From positions 1 through 64,000 of the forward strand of contig JASAND010005305.1 of NCBI GenBank assembly GCA_030248195.1: a DNA stretch of 64,000 nt, given 5' to 3'. The DNA comes from Trissonchulus latispiculum. Lineage: Eukaryota; Nematoda; Enoplea; Enoplida; Ironidae. Under the pieces are notes generated by a model. It ran no database searches and was not told the origin of the DNA. It saw only the letters and a list, made by a program, of their open reading frames with translations. Of the stretch, positions 45,021-55,378 are shown in pieces; position 1 is the stretch's first letter, and every line of letters starts with the position of its first letter. Both the position numbers and the translations under genes were made by a program.

Positions 45021-45225
45021 CTAATGGGCCGACGCCGGATCCCAAGCCCCGGGGGAAGAACTCAGAGGGGTGGTGAGGGAGGGACAAAGGTGCGGAACAC
45101 AAGGAAAAGAAGGCGAAAGGTTGGTGCCGTCATACAGTGCAAACCTATGTTCAAGGGGTGGGCGGTAGTGGGAGTGAAAATTTGGGATTGGGAGTGGGGG
45201 CTCGAAAAACTCGCACTATACTACT
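45021..45225. repeat. Polinton element 1 right terminal inverted repeat
   Basis: Reverse complement of 27,626-27,830 with about four mismatches. It ends ...CTCGCACTATACTACT. The next bases are GTATTG and then the 74-bp duplicated flank. Confidence 0.95.
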
Positions 45226-45305
45226 GTATTGAAATTGATTAGGATTAAGTGCTTCGTTGTATTTTCTGGTCGCAAACAGTTCCAGGGATAAATTTTTAGA
45301 CAGTC
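45226..45305. repeat. right copy of long duplication flanking the Polinton
   Basis: The 74 bp at 45,232-45,305 equal 27,552-27,625. The preceding GTATTG matches GTATCG at 27,535 with an 11-bp deletion and one change. It lies within F-box/LRR gene B coding sequence. Confidence 0.85.
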
Positions 45306-45677
45306 GATCCAACGATAAGCGATAATCGGGACTGGCCAGTTGAATTCCCAGAATATGCAAACGAGGAAAAGCCTCTCCAATTCGACTCAAAACGGATTCC
45401 TCAAGCTGAAAAAGCAAATAAAGCTCTTTGAGACCGCGAAATCGATTTATCACCCAATCAAGCCGATCGTTCAGAATTTCGCCGCCAACGTGAAGGGATA
45501 CCATCTTATCAGAGACGCGTAAAAGTTTTGCTGAAACAACCATCAAGTATTCCACATCGACGTAGGACTCAAAAACAAGACGGCGAAATTCTGTTGAAAT
45601 TTTTTCCAAATTTTTTCCAAGCAAAAAATCTTTACCAGAAGATGATCGGGCAAATGAAATAAGCTGAACGTTGACAT
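45233..45677 (-). pseudogene. F-box/LRR gene B, N-terminal fragment
   Basis: From ATG 45,677 the frame gives HLPDHLLVKIF, a recognisable F-box start (the paralogue has DLPDNILTEIF). It then needs a frame change near 45,625-45,645 to continue as EKISTEFRRLVFESYVDVE (paralogue EKVSKQFRRLVLEAYLDVK) and RLDWVINRFRGLKELYLL. The F-box is shorter than in the paralogue, so it was damaged by a small deletion as well as by the Polinton insertion that cuts it at 45,233. Original role: substrate adaptor in an SCF ubiquitin ligase. Confidence 0.8.
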
Positions 45678-47001
45678 TTCCGTTAACGTTGACTATTCTT
45701 CACACTTTGCATTCATTCGCCTAATTAATTTGTTTGAAAAACTTCTCATGAAATTATTATTAGACTTTCTCATCTGGACTAATGTTACACCCAGGACTGT
45801 AGCTCGTCAAGACAGAACCTATACCGGTAGATTGTCATTTATTTCTAACTTATATTTATAACATATTTATTGAGTATGGGAAAACCTACATTATATTGTT
45901 ATATTATCCAGTTTTGATCTCCTGTTTTGACCAGACACCCAAAAATTTGATTCAAATATTTGTATTTAAAAATGGAGTAATTTTCCAAAAACTTTCTTTT
46001 AAAACCTATTAAAATAAATTCAAATCAATATTTTCTGATTAAATAGTTTAGAACCGTCAAAATAGGTGTATGCATTAGACAAGTGTTATTAAGCGATTTC
46101 GTAATGTAGCACTTGATTGATACGGGAGCAGGGCGGACCGGTATGTACCATTGCTGTATGTAGGTATTCCATCCATCACTACGAGAGTTATTACCTTAGA
46201 ATAATCTGATCGTAACTGTTATAGCTCTTAATCGAAACTTAACCGAAACCATTCAGCTTCACAATCAAACGGCTGACTTCTTACTATTGTACATTTTTCA
46301 TACAATTAGCAAATTAAGCATTTGAGCAGTTGTGTAGTGCCCTGTGCATGTGTTACCCAAGATATAACGCATGGCGCTTTGATACTGTTCTACTGTTATC
46401 TACAGCATACTTTTGCTGATGGATTCGGAATTTGTTTTGCTTCATAAACGTCTGATAAAACATAATGATAAAAACTTTAAGCGCAATCATGGAATCTATT
46501 GCTGTCTATTTCTGATACCTTTAGCATCAGTGCACTGCTTGGCAAGTCGTCTAGGGCATGCAACATTTGGTACGTCCTTAATAGCCAGGAAAATCATATA
46601 CTTGACAGTTTTAATACGATACTAGATTTTTGCTGTTATGCTTAATACAACTACGTTACCATTACTACAATATTACTACGACAATACAATATTACTACAA
46701 TGTCAGAAAGTACCGCAATTACTCATTACGGTACACCAAAAAGCAACGAATTTTTACATTTTTACGTTTTCCAAACAAACACGACAGGTAGAGACAAGGC
46801 AGAGGTATAATTAAAGTACAACCGTTCCTGAAAATTTCCTTCCAGGCTTAAAAAGTGTGCTCAAAAGTTCTTTGTTACAAGCACTCTCCAATACTCTCCC
46901 ATTATGCTAATCTATCCAGAAGATATTCTAATCCTTCTTTGCTTTAAATATGCCAACTAATAGGCGACAGATAGAAGGAAGTCATTATATCAACTGCTAC
47001 A
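45678..47001. other. intergenic region between two F-box/LRR genes
   Basis: The two F-box genes are head-to-head here, so the region probably held their promoters. No gene or strong repeat is recognised. An inverted AACGTTGACATTTCCG / CGTTAACGTTGAC word sits just upstream of gene B. Confidence 0.5.
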
Positions 47002-47064
47002 GGGTGTCGAATCCACTACCTTTGGCGATCTAGGTCAGCGCTTTACCAATTGAGCCCCCAGGCA
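47002..47064 (-). repeat. degraded tRNA-like sequence
   Basis: On the minus strand it reads GCCTGGGGGCTCAATTGG, AAAGCGCTGACCTAGATCGC and CAAAGGTAGTGGATTCGA, the same order as the tRNA-like copy at 6,417-6,488 but with a broken anticodon stem and T arm. It is a second member of a tRNA-derived repeat family. Confidence 0.55.
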
Positions 47065-47160
47065 CAAACGATGCAAGTTTGAGAATTCGTTCCCAAACTG
47101 TAGTGACAAGTTTTTGAGCAGACAAATAATTGACAGACCTTACGCTTTGAAACTCAAACT

Positions 47161-47263
<103 letters not shown>

Positions 47264-47354
47264 AGCTGACAAAAATAATTTTATAAATTATTAATGGCTG
47301 CCTTTTCCTGTTTTTTTAGAATATCTGTAACCAATTTGCCTGTGACCAACAACC

Positions 47355-49280
47355 ATGTCCAAAGAACTAGTTACTGATTGGCTTGATTTGCCTGATAACA
47401 TTTTGACCGAAATTTTTCGTCTGATTCCTTGGCGAGAGCGATTTCACATTGAAAAGGTCTCAAAGCAGTTTCGTCGCCTTGTTCTTGAGGCCTATTTGGA
47501 TGTGAAATTTGTAGCCGTCGGTTCTAAAGCTAGAGAGGAGGACTGGAAACGTGCCTTTTGCGGATTTCCAAACGAGACTTTGGACAGAAGAGTTGAGTGG
47601 ATTATGAATCGACTTCGAGGACTGAAAGAATTCTATCTGCTTAGTCCTATCGCGGAATCAGTTTTGGTTCGAATTCGCGATTCATTTCCTAATTTGCATA
47701 CTCTGGGAATGCCGCTAGCAAATTTCAGAACACTGCAGCAATTGAAGCGCATACCAGAAAATGTTACTCTCAAATTGTGGGATGACGAAAGCCAAAATGA
47801 GACCCAATTTCGGGAGAATTTAATCTTGGTAGAGCCGAATCGAATACATTCGTATTTGCTGGAATTAATGTTAGAAAATGGAGAATCTTTGTCTCTACCC
47901 ATCCCGCCTACTTTACTCTGTTTGAGCGTTTCTGTAACTCTTTTGTTGGACTATTTTGCTGAATTTATTCCGAAAATTGAAAGTTCCGCTGTCTGCCAAC
48001 TTAAATCTTTAATTATTCCCCAATTTTCGCTATCGTTCCGATCTTTGTTAAGCTTAAGTCAACATTGTCCCTTCCTTGAACTGTTGCACTATGGTGAGAG
48101 TTGCGACAGTGTGTCAGAACGACTTCATTTTCCGAATTTATTTTCATTGGAGGTCAACAGAATTTCGGATAATTTGTTGACGGAATTGACCAAATCCGGG
48201 TCTCTTCGTCGACTCCGCCTAATCACTGCAAAAGCGGAAGTGTTGGCGAAAGTGGTGACTCAAAATCCGAATTTAATCGATTTTAAAAGTCATATCGAGG
48301 CTGACAGTATTTCTTGGCAGGACTTTTTTGAAAATTTTCTGGGAAACCTGACTCATCTTGAAAAAGCTGATATTCAGTTTGACGAGAGCACTACGTGGAT
48401 CTCAGATTCCGTTGGAAACCCGAGAGACGACTCTTCTTTGCCGTGGCCGAGTCTTCGATCACTCAGTCTTTCGTCGGCCTCAGCTAGGCAACGACCGCTG
48501 AAAATCTCCGCGGCTTCTGGTTTATCCTTTTCCAGACTGTTACACAGCATCACTGATTTATCAATGGAACTCTTTGATTTGGAGCGTGAACTACTCTGCC
48601 CGGTTCTGGTGAAATTGGACCTAAATTCGGTCCGGTTCCAAACATCCGAGTCCGGAATTCGAGTAGGTCCGTCTTTTCGGTCGGTCAATTTGGGGAATGA
48701 TCCAAAACGGATTTATTTGGACGGTAGACTTCAACCAGACTTATGTCATCTCGGTCTAGTCATGGATTTGTCACACGGCATTAATCCTTCCATTTATTTG
48801 GACTATGTCAGTAACTTATCAGACTTGACCACATTTACCCTCTCTGTTAGTGATTTTGAGCGATCGAATAACCGAACTTTTGAGACAAAATTAGGACAAA
48901 AACTGGGAAAGAGTTTGGGATCACTTCCCAGCCTCGAAAAAGTGGTGGTCGATCACTCTCTTGATCGATTTGATTTGGCAAAATGTTTTCTCAAAAGTTT
49001 GGCTGAACAAAGAGAAATTGGAACGAAGTGGGAACTGACTTCAGTTTTTCTGAAGTACAAGTTTTCGACATGGCAAAATCAGGACGGTAGACACAGAAAA
49101 TGTTTCTTGAAATTGGATTCTGAAACAGAGAAATGCTCAAAGATGAAGGCAACAGTGGATTCTTTCGAAGGTTTGGAGGATCATCTATTTTTCGTGTCCA
49201 ACTTTCTGAATCGATCTCTGCGTCCTGATCCTGAACACTGTATCGTTGTTGATGAAAGCAACCGCTTTATTTATGTTTGA
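47355..49280 (+). CDS. F-box/LRR protein, intact (gene A)
   Basis: A single-exon 641-residue protein; ATG in CAACCATGTCC context, reasonable for initiation. The N-terminal F-box (about residues 10-50: LPDNILTEIFRLIPWRERF then VSKQFRRLVLEAYLDV) binds Skp1. The rest is a series of irregular leucine-rich repeats (for example LKEFYLL, LKSLIIPQFSLSF, LFSLEVNRI, LRSLSLSSA, HLGLVMDLS) that would bind the substrate for SCF-mediated ubiquitination. The C-terminus (PEHCIVVDESN) matches the tail of broken gene B. No intron is needed. It is transcribed away from gene B, giving a head-to-head pair. The true substrate is unknown. Confidence 0.9.
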   Translation: MSKELVTDWLDLPDNILTEIFRLIPWRERFHIEKVSKQFRRLVLEAYLDVKFVAVGSKAREEDWKRAFCGFPNETLDRRVEWIMNRLRGLKEFYLLSPIAESVLVRIRDSFPNLHTLGMPLANFRTLQQLKRIPENVTLKLWDDESQNETQFRENLILVEPNRIHSYLLELMLENGESLSLPIPPTLLCLSVSVTLLLDYFAEFIPKIESSAVCQLKSLIIPQFSLSFRSLLSLSQHCPFLELLHYGESCDSVSERLHFPNLFSLEVNRISDNLLTELTKSGSLRRLRLITAKAEVLAKVVTQNPNLIDFKSHIEADSISWQDFFENFLGNLTHLEKADIQFDESTTWISDSVGNPRDDSSLPWPSLRSLSLSSASARQRPLKISAASGLSFSRLLHSITDLSMELFDLERELLCPVLVKLDLNSVRFQTSESGIRVGPSFRSVNLGNDPKRIYLDGRLQPDLCHLGLVMDLSHGINPSIYLDYVSNLSDLTTFTLSVSDFERSNNRTFETKLGQKLGKSLGSLPSLEKVVVDHSLDRFDLAKCFLKSLAEQREIGTKWELTSVFLKYKFSTWQNQDGRHRKCFLKLDSETEKCSKMKATVDSFEGLEDHLFFVSNFLNRSLRPDPEHCIVVDESNRFIYV

Positions 49281-51457
49281 AACTGTGCTTAAATGTATGT
49301 ATTAGAAGAATGATACAACTTTGACAAATAGTACTTGTCATTGTCATGTTAACGGTAGAAATTATTAAATTTGCTGGAGGCGAATCTGGAGCTCGGAGAG
49401 GCGATCAACAATGGAAAAGCAAAGTTTTCCCATTTTTGGCAAAGTTTTGGCATCGGCTTGCTGAAGTTTCTGCTGCCAGCGCTATGGATTACTACGTTTT
49501 TGGCTGGCAACTTTATGGTATTTTAGGTTCCTGGCTGTAGCGTTTGAGGCCGGCAGGTATAAGCCGGCCGAATACTTTTGCTCGCCGGCCGACCGCCGCC
49601 TACCGGTCGAGCGACCGGCCGGGATACAAATCAACAAACAAATTTACAATTTGGAGCAACTAAGCTTAAAATGAGCTTCAAATCTAGCTATGCTAATTTT
49701 CCGAGCTTCCGGACGGCGGCCGGCCGGTGAAACCTCGGCGGCCTCAAACACTACCTGGCTGGCAGCGCTTTGGATTTCTATCATTACAAGTCTTGCAGCC
49801 GTGGATTACTTAAGAATTTTTTATGCAGTGATGGATCACTAGAATCGCGAGTCGTAACATTATGGATTATTGTTTAGATTTATAATTATCGGGTGGATTA
49901 GTTGGCATAGGACCCACCCCACCAAACGGAGGGGAGTATGCAATTTCGATTTCGTCGACCCCGGTCGGAGCACCGTAACACAATGCAGTGAAGAGAAGCC
50001 CTCTAGTGGCTTACTCTTCTTCTTAATAATAGTGCAATTATGCACTCTTGTCGTCACCCATTCTTTGAGTATGAGTTTATCAGAAATCTCACAATTCCTG
50101 ATTACTGTATTCTTGTTGATGACCAGGACTGTTTTATTGTTTTGTTGCTAAATAGTCTGTGAGAAGTAAGAGACAACTTTTTCTAGATATATTTTTAAAA
50201 AAAGCATAATTCTTGACTGTTTTCAAGTTTGTGGTGGCAGTAGGCAGTAGAAGTAATAAAGCAGTTTGAATACCTACTCTTAATGCGATTACTGTATTGT
50301 AGTTGAGATATAGAGCTTTCAAGACAGAGACAAAATTGTTTCTACTTGACACAAAGCAAATTGGCATAAGCAGATTATTGTATATTCAGAACTAAGTTGG
50401 CAAAGATATAACAAACCAACTATATAATGGTGTGACAATGTATATCAAGACAGATTGGTATTTCAAAGTTTTTCAAAAACTTTCAAAAGTTAAAATCCTT
50501 CTTTAACCGATACAACAGAGATCTTCTTTCAAGCAGTGATCCCTGCCTCCTTCCTTCATTCATAAACACAAGTTTGGATCATATTGTAAAAATTCTTTTT
50601 TTTTCAAAATTTTCAAGTAACTTTGAACTTTCAACTGCAAATTCAGAAATCATCATCTCCGTAATGATGTGATGATGTGAATTGCGAATCAAAAATGTTT
50701 CTTGCTGTTGCATGCAACGGTTGGGTGCTTTAAGGTTTCAACGCCACTTTTATGACACTAACTTGTTGCAAAGCAAAAATTAAAAATTACACCGTCTTAG
50801 CATTTTCCCGTTACAAAGGACTCAATTGACCTTGTAAGTGCCGGTATCTCCAAAGTTATGTCTCAGATATCTCTAGAAAGCTCTTTTGTCTTTTAAGTTA
50901 GTTTGCGTAGACGAATACTCTGAACTAAACCGGTGGTAGTGGGCGGTTCGGTTCCCGCCGGGACTAATTCTTTTCATTCAGCCCTGATTCAACGTCCACC
51001 TGGCCGCACGTTTGTCTCTCTCTTTCCTGTGTCGATCCTGCTCACCAATTTCATCGGTAGTCACTACTCAATGCCATGAAACTTTGGTGAGCTTTTTCCC
51101 AAGGTCATCTAAGTGCTCCGTCAGTGGGTTAAAACGCTTAAATGATGGCGTCATATTTCGGAACGAGCAGCTAAGAGAAATTTCTTACAGTTCTTTTAAA
51201 GGCACTATCAATAAATCAATAAATTTATTTATTTGTTTATTTGTTTGTTTATTTATTTATTCATTTATTCACCCAGAGTTTTTAGTTTTGACCAAAACTT
51301 GTTCATGCAATTATGATTGTATTCGTTTTGTTTTCCAACTGCTCGGCATCGAAGCAAGGTTTATCGTTTCGCTGAAAAGGAGCAAATTATCATGAGAAAT
51401 CGGTTCGAATTTGGTAAACCTAAATTCCTATTAGCTACTGTTTATCGATTAAACAAA
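49281..51457. other. non-coding
   Basis: A GGCCGG-rich palindromic patch lies at about 49,550-49,745 (GCCGGCCGA, CGACCGGCCGG, CGGCCGGCCGG). A T-arm-like GGGCGGTTCGGTTCCCGCC word at about 50,941-50,959 has no matching cloverleaf. A TTTA/TTTG-rich run is at 51,210-51,270. No gene is supported. Confidence 0.5.
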
Positions 51458-51937
51458 TTAAACTTGTTGATTCTGCATTAGCATTATCCAGCTCAACAAT
51501 AAAATCTTGATTAAGCCAAAGTTTAGTGAAATCATGTAGAATTTGTCCAAACCGAGCTGACCAAGTGATCTGAGTCCTAGCAAGGAAAACTCACCCCTCC
51601 GTATGCCAGTTCCGGCACAGCGATGAGAAGTACAGGAAAATGTATCGATGCCATGCATTTTGATCTGCACCCAGAGTTCCCGTTCTTCGGTTAGAATCAG
51701 TTCTTTCGTTTCACCTCCTTCCAATTTCAGTATTATAGATAGCTGAACTTGAACTTGATTCTCTGGACTGATAGTTAGGTTTAGGAACATGGTAACAGGT
51801 AGTTTGTTTCGCAGGGTAAACGTGTTGTAGCAACCTACATAGTTTTCGCTGACTTCCACAAAACTTTCTACACTGTACAGTCTTTGCAGACCTTCACATC
51901 CTAGATTTGAGCCACGAAAGTAGTATAGGAGGGGCAT
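51458..51937 (-). CDS. hypothetical protein (possible exon), about 159 aa
   Basis: A long frame whose first ATG is at 51,937. The middle looks protein-like: a beta-rich stretch NKLPVTMFLNLTISPENQ, then VQVQLSIILKLEGG, then a charged segment and CTSHRCAG. The end is Leu-rich. No family is recognised. It could be a host gene, one exon of one, or a chance frame; codon composition is not decisive. It stands alone between non-coding stretches. Confidence 0.35.
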   Translation of the reverse strand: MPLLYYFRGSNLGCEGLQRLYSVESFVEVSENYVGCYNTFTLRNKLPVTMFLNLTISPENQVQVQLSIILKLEGGETKELILTEERELWVQIKMHGIDTFSCTSHRCAGTGIRRGEFSLLGLRSLGQLGLDKFYMISLNFGLIKILLLSWIMLMQNQQV

Positions 51938-52299
51938 TTCATGCCTCACTCCCAATCCCAAAATCTGGAGAAAATTTTCCGTTCCTGTTCCTGGTTTATA
52001 AACTAAAATTTATTTTCCGAAATAAAACTATGTGCAAACACAATATGTGCAATAAAAAGCATCATAATAAAACAATCGTTCGTACATTTACAGTAACAAA
52101 TTAAAACACATTCGATGATTCCTTGATTCCTTACAATTTTGTCTTTTCAGTCTTCGTTTGGCAACCTTCCAGACATTTTAAGTTTTTCACTCACCTTGGC
52201 TTTTTCTAGCTTCTAATTTCAAGGGTTTATATACTCTTGGTGCAGCATCATCCAATCAGGTTTCATAAATATTTTATAAGTAGTAATAGGTGATAAAAT

Positions 52300-52510
52300 G
52301 GTGTAGATTTGGGGGGGGGGGGTTTATGTGGTTGTGGAGGAAAATTGGGGGGAGGTTGTGGAGGAAAATTGGGGGGAGGTTGTGGAGGAAAATTGGGAGG
52401 GGGTTTTTGGGGTTGTGGACCACCTTTTTTAGGGGTATGTGGACCCCTTTTTGGGAGGGGGTTTTAGAGGTATGTGGACCCCTTTCTGGGAGGGGGTTTT
52501 TGAGGTTGTG
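52300..52510. repeat. G-rich minisatellite
   Basis: A GGTTGTGGAGGAAAATTGGG unit of about 26 bp is repeated about three times. A GGGGGTTTT..GAGGT.TGTGGACCCC unit of about 38 bp follows three times. Strong strand asymmetry (G on plus). Confidence 0.9.
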
Positions 52511-53470
52511 GACCCCTGTTGACCGGAACCACGGTCGACCCAAGGTCAAATTTAAAAGTTGATCAATTTCGCCCGGAAAACTTTATCTTAGGGGTTTTCG
52601 GGGTCCAGGAGTTCAAAAATGAGCTTAGAGGTTTGCTAGGATCAAAGCTCCGTGCTGTGTTGCGTGCTGTACTCGACCGGGACCATAGTCAACCAAATTT
52701 CAAACTTGTCCATTTTCGCTGGAAAAACATTGTCTAGGGGTAATTTGCTGTCGTAGATTTCAAAAATGAGCTTAGATTTTTGCTAAGATCAAACCTCCAT
52801 GCTGTAGCTGACCCCTGGCCAGAACCATAGTAGACCCAAGGTCAAATTTAAAAGTTGACACTTTTCGCCCGAATAACTTTATCTAGGGGGTTTTCGGGGT
52901 CGGGGAATTCAAAAATGACCTTATTGTTTGTCTCCTACGTAAGGCTAACTCCATATTTATCCATGTTTTCGTCTATTTTATCCATATTTTCCATGTTATA
53001 TTTCTGTGTTACATTTCCATATTCCATTTTATTTCCGTAATGCTACCTATTGTCTGAAATTAAGTACGTAGACTTAAAAATGGCTTTAGATTTTAGCCCT
53101 TACCTACGAATAATACTGTACTCTATAATTAATCTAGCTAACTAAAATTATAGTTGTGGCCACGCTGTTTAATTCTTATGTGCATAAACGTTCTACCAGG
53201 AGTAATTCAACCACGTAGAATTCAAAAATGGCCTTAGATTTTAGCCCTCGGAAAACTTTATCTAGGGGGTTTTCGAGGTCGTAGAATTCAAAAATGAGCT
53301 TAGATTTTTGCTAGGATCAAAGCTCCGTGTTGTGTTGCGTGCTGTACATGACCGGTTTACCCAAGATCAAATTCCAACCTTGTCCATTTTCGTTCGGAAA
53401 ACTTTCTCTGGGGGGTTTTTGGGGTCGTAGAATCTAAAAATGATGTCAGATTTGTTCTCCTACGTAAGGG
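52508..53470. repeat. diverged tandem repeat, unit about 150 bp
   Basis: Copies share GTCAAATTTAAAAGTTGA, TTTCGCCCGGAAAACTTTAT, CTAGGGGGTTTTCGGGGTCG, TTCAAAAATGAGCTTAGA and GCTAGGATCAAAGCTCCGTG. Copies begin near 52,544, 52,690, 52,840 and 53,365, plus a partial at about 53,245. Spacing is about 147-150 bp in the regular part. Non-coding. It may lie just outside, or in the subterminal region of, element 2. Confidence 0.8.
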
Positions 53471-53958
53471 CAGCGCTGCATAACTACGTACGTATAGGCA
53501 GCGCTGCATGGCTAGCTAATTAATAACTGCTTAATTATTTCTATGTAGACTGTGTTTAGGCGGCAAACGTGGCTGCAACTGCTACGTACTGATATGCATA
53601 ATTTTTCTTAATTAGAACGTAGTTACCGACAGTAACAAACGGTACTGACAGTAACACTAGGTATGCAGGCAGCACCGAGTCATAAAGTTATTTATGACAT
53701 TCAGTTTTTGACGGAAACTGAACGAATCGAGCTTCGACCAAAGAGTGACATACAGTTGGTTTGTTATGTCCTAACAAACCAACGATTTTTTCAAGATTGT
53801 TGTCTTCTCAGTTTTTACACGTTCTATATCATCGGAATGAGCTAGTCAAGCTGGCGGAAACGTTTTATTTTTCGAAAACAATTATGTACAATCAAAGACA
53901 AAGTACACAAATATAGTCCATGCAATATTATAGTTAACTTAGTCAGTTTTAAATTCGT
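53471..53958. other. non-coding; probable left margin of element 2
   Basis: No gene supported. The left terminus of element 2 should lie near or left of here, but its inverted repeat cannot be matched because the right end is outside the window. Confidence 0.4.
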
Positions 53959-54444
53959 TTAATGAGTGCATCCGAAATGATTCCACGGGGCGACCATAAA
54001 TTCGGGGACCCTCCATCGCTGGGCGGGGTGATTCCCCAACCATTCCGTAAACTCCACCGCACGGTTGTCGCATTCTAGTGATCCCAGCGCCCTCATAGCG
54101 TCAGTCCTCGCATCAGCAAAAGTAGTCCAAGTTTGTAGACTTTGACATTCCAACTGCTCCAATCGAGAGAACAGCTTCCAGGTGACTCCCTTCTTCGGCG
54201 GGTTTTCTTCTAAAATCTTCATAAGATCGTACTGGTTGGTTTTGAAAAGAGCTTCGCGAAACATATTGGCTGCGTTGGGACCACTGTGCTTGAGAACGTC
54301 GATTAAGTCAAAATTGGGTTGCTCTGACTTAATCTTGTAGGCAATATGAATGGGTATCAAATGATTCTCGACCAAGAAATCAACTACAGGCCCAGCATTC
54401 ATGTCTTTGCAAAAGACAACCATGTTATCAGTAACTTTTTCCAT
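53959..54444 (-). CDS. CARD-like (death-fold) protein
   Basis: 161 residues, ATG at 54,444. Residues about 15-82 follow the CARD pattern: VVDFLVENHLIPIHIAYKI (helices 1-2), a DLIDVLKHSGPNAANMFREA segment (helices 3-4, with the typical L..SG..A...F) and TNQYDLMKILEEN (helices 5-6, with the Q..L..IL pattern). The second half (about 85-161) is Trp-rich and unrecognised. CARDs bind other CARDs in apoptosis and inflammasome complexes; a viral copy could block cell death. No caspase or other effector domain is present. The fold call rests on pattern only. Confidence 0.5.
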   Translation of the reverse strand: MEKVTDNMVVFCKDMNAGPVVDFLVENHLIPIHIAYKIKSEQPNFDLIDVLKHSGPNAANMFREALFKTNQYDLMKILEENPPKKGVTWKLFSRLEQLECQSLQTWTTFADARTDAMRALGSLECDNRAVEFTEWLGNHPAQRWRVPEFMVAPWNHFGCTH

Positions 54445-54660
54445 TACAACACGACTGAATTCAATGAGTGTATAATTAAGACTGAAGAGATTGAACGAAC
54501 CACCTCCAAATTGACTTAATTTGAAGTCCCTGGGGTGTAATTACACGTTAAAACTAGAATAAACTGGTTGCCCTATCTCTGACTACACAAATTTAAAAAT
54601 TTGTTAGCTAAGTGCCAATTGGCGGAAACCTCTTGAACGAGGTTTACTGATATATACTTC
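54445..54660. other. intergenic spacer
   Basis: Holds the probable promoter of the CARD-like gene. A small inverted repeat (CCTCTTGAACGAGG, 54,631-54,644) lies near its right end. Confidence 0.4.
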
Positions 54661-54939
54661 TTAAGTCGAATTCTTGATGTAGGTTACGTAGAGCTCCACC
54701 ATAGGTTTCTTGTTGAGCATCATAACGACTTCCCGTTTAGGGAAGTGCTCGACGTCCGTCAATCCGATTGGTACCAAGCTACCGGTGCCGGTGTTGACAA
54801 TCATTGACACTTTGCTCTTTCCATTTAGGAGTTGCTCCAGTCTTCCGAGCCAGCTTTCGCTGTTCATCAGCACTCGATCATCAATTTGAATCCAAATCAA
54901 ACCAAAGTTTGATTCTCTATGTTCGTAGGCATAAATCAT
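54661..54939 (-). CDS. unknown accessory protein (92 aa)
   Basis: The start is taken as the first ATG (54,939). An upstream TTG would add 16 residues. The product is a compact alpha/beta protein: IWIQIDDRVLMN strand-turn, WLGRLEQLL helix, VSMIVNTGTGSLVPIG strand and a REVVMMLNKKPMVELYVTY end. No family is recognised. A CTTTATATTAAG word (minus strand CTTAATATAAAG) lies about 50 bp upstream, like other gene starts of the element. Confidence 0.55.
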   Translation of the reverse strand: MIYAYEHRESNFGLIWIQIDDRVLMNSESWLGRLEQLLNGKSKVSMIVNTGTGSLVPIGLTDVEHFPKREVVMMLNKKPMVELYVTYIKNST

Positions 54940-55120
54940 TGTGGTTGTTTGCTGTCTTTTGTAGTTGTTGTCTCTCCAATGCGTCAATCCTTTATATTAA
55001 GTTAGAAGTGTCCAGCAAGAATTCGCTTGATTACAGTCAAATCGTTGTGATCGGTGAATTTGACTTCTTCTATTTTGTCGTAAACATAGGTTAGTCGTCG
55101 ATTTTCGTCGTAGCAGTATT

Positions 55121-55378
55121 CTATGCATTGTTCCCATATTCGCAGCCACGCTTATTCCGTTTGGTGCTGTTGGCTTCCCTACACAAATGCAAATTACAAT
55201 CAGACAGTCGACGATACAGGCTTCGCCCTTTGTTTGGGTGAAGAGTTAGTACAGTGTCATTTGACATTGTGATGACAACGTCTGGGTCACAAACGGTGAC
55301 ATTGAAGTCGTTAATAGTATAGTGAATGTCACACGTTGCTACAAAGGCGATTAAGTAAAGTACAATTGACCAAATCAT
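55121..55378 (-). CDS. small secreted Cys-containing protein (85 aa)
   Basis: ATG at 55,378. A typical signal peptide (MIWSIVLYLIAFVATC, residues 1-16) is followed by a domain with five further cysteines (in FNVTVCDPD, LSDCNLHLC, RGCEYG) and two Asn glycosylation motifs (NVT, NDT). A basic KRNKRG stretch near the end could be a furin-like site. It is probably secreted and disulphide-bonded; role unknown. A GTTAATAAAAAG motif lies about 35 bp upstream (55,408-55,419). Confidence 0.6.
   Translation of the reverse strand: MIWSIVLYLIAFVATCDIHYTINDFNVTVCDPDVVITMSNDTVLTLHPNKGRSLYRRLSDCNLHLCREANSTKRNKRGCEYGNNA

Larger units (their letters stand above)
27626..45225. mobile_element. Polinton/Maverick (adintovirus-like) element 1, complete
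   Basis: A 17.6-kb element bounded by 205-bp terminal inverted repeats beginning AGTAGTATAGTGCGAG. AG...CT termini are the Polinton norm. It encodes the diagnostic set: retrovirus-type integrase with chromodomain, protein-primed DNA polymerase B, A32-type packaging ATPase, adenain-like protease, double-jelly-roll MCP and penton-like protein. Having integrase, PolB and adenain together is the definition of the proposed adintoviruses. It sits inside an F-box/LRR gene. Virion genes are intact, but PolB has one stop codon and the X/integrase region is rearranged, so this copy is probably replication-defective or mis-assembled. Confidence 0.95.

Noticed and set aside
50935..50965. T-arm-like GGGCGGTTCGGTTCCCGCC suggesting a tRNA
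   Set aside because: No matching acceptor, D or anticodon arms in either direction.
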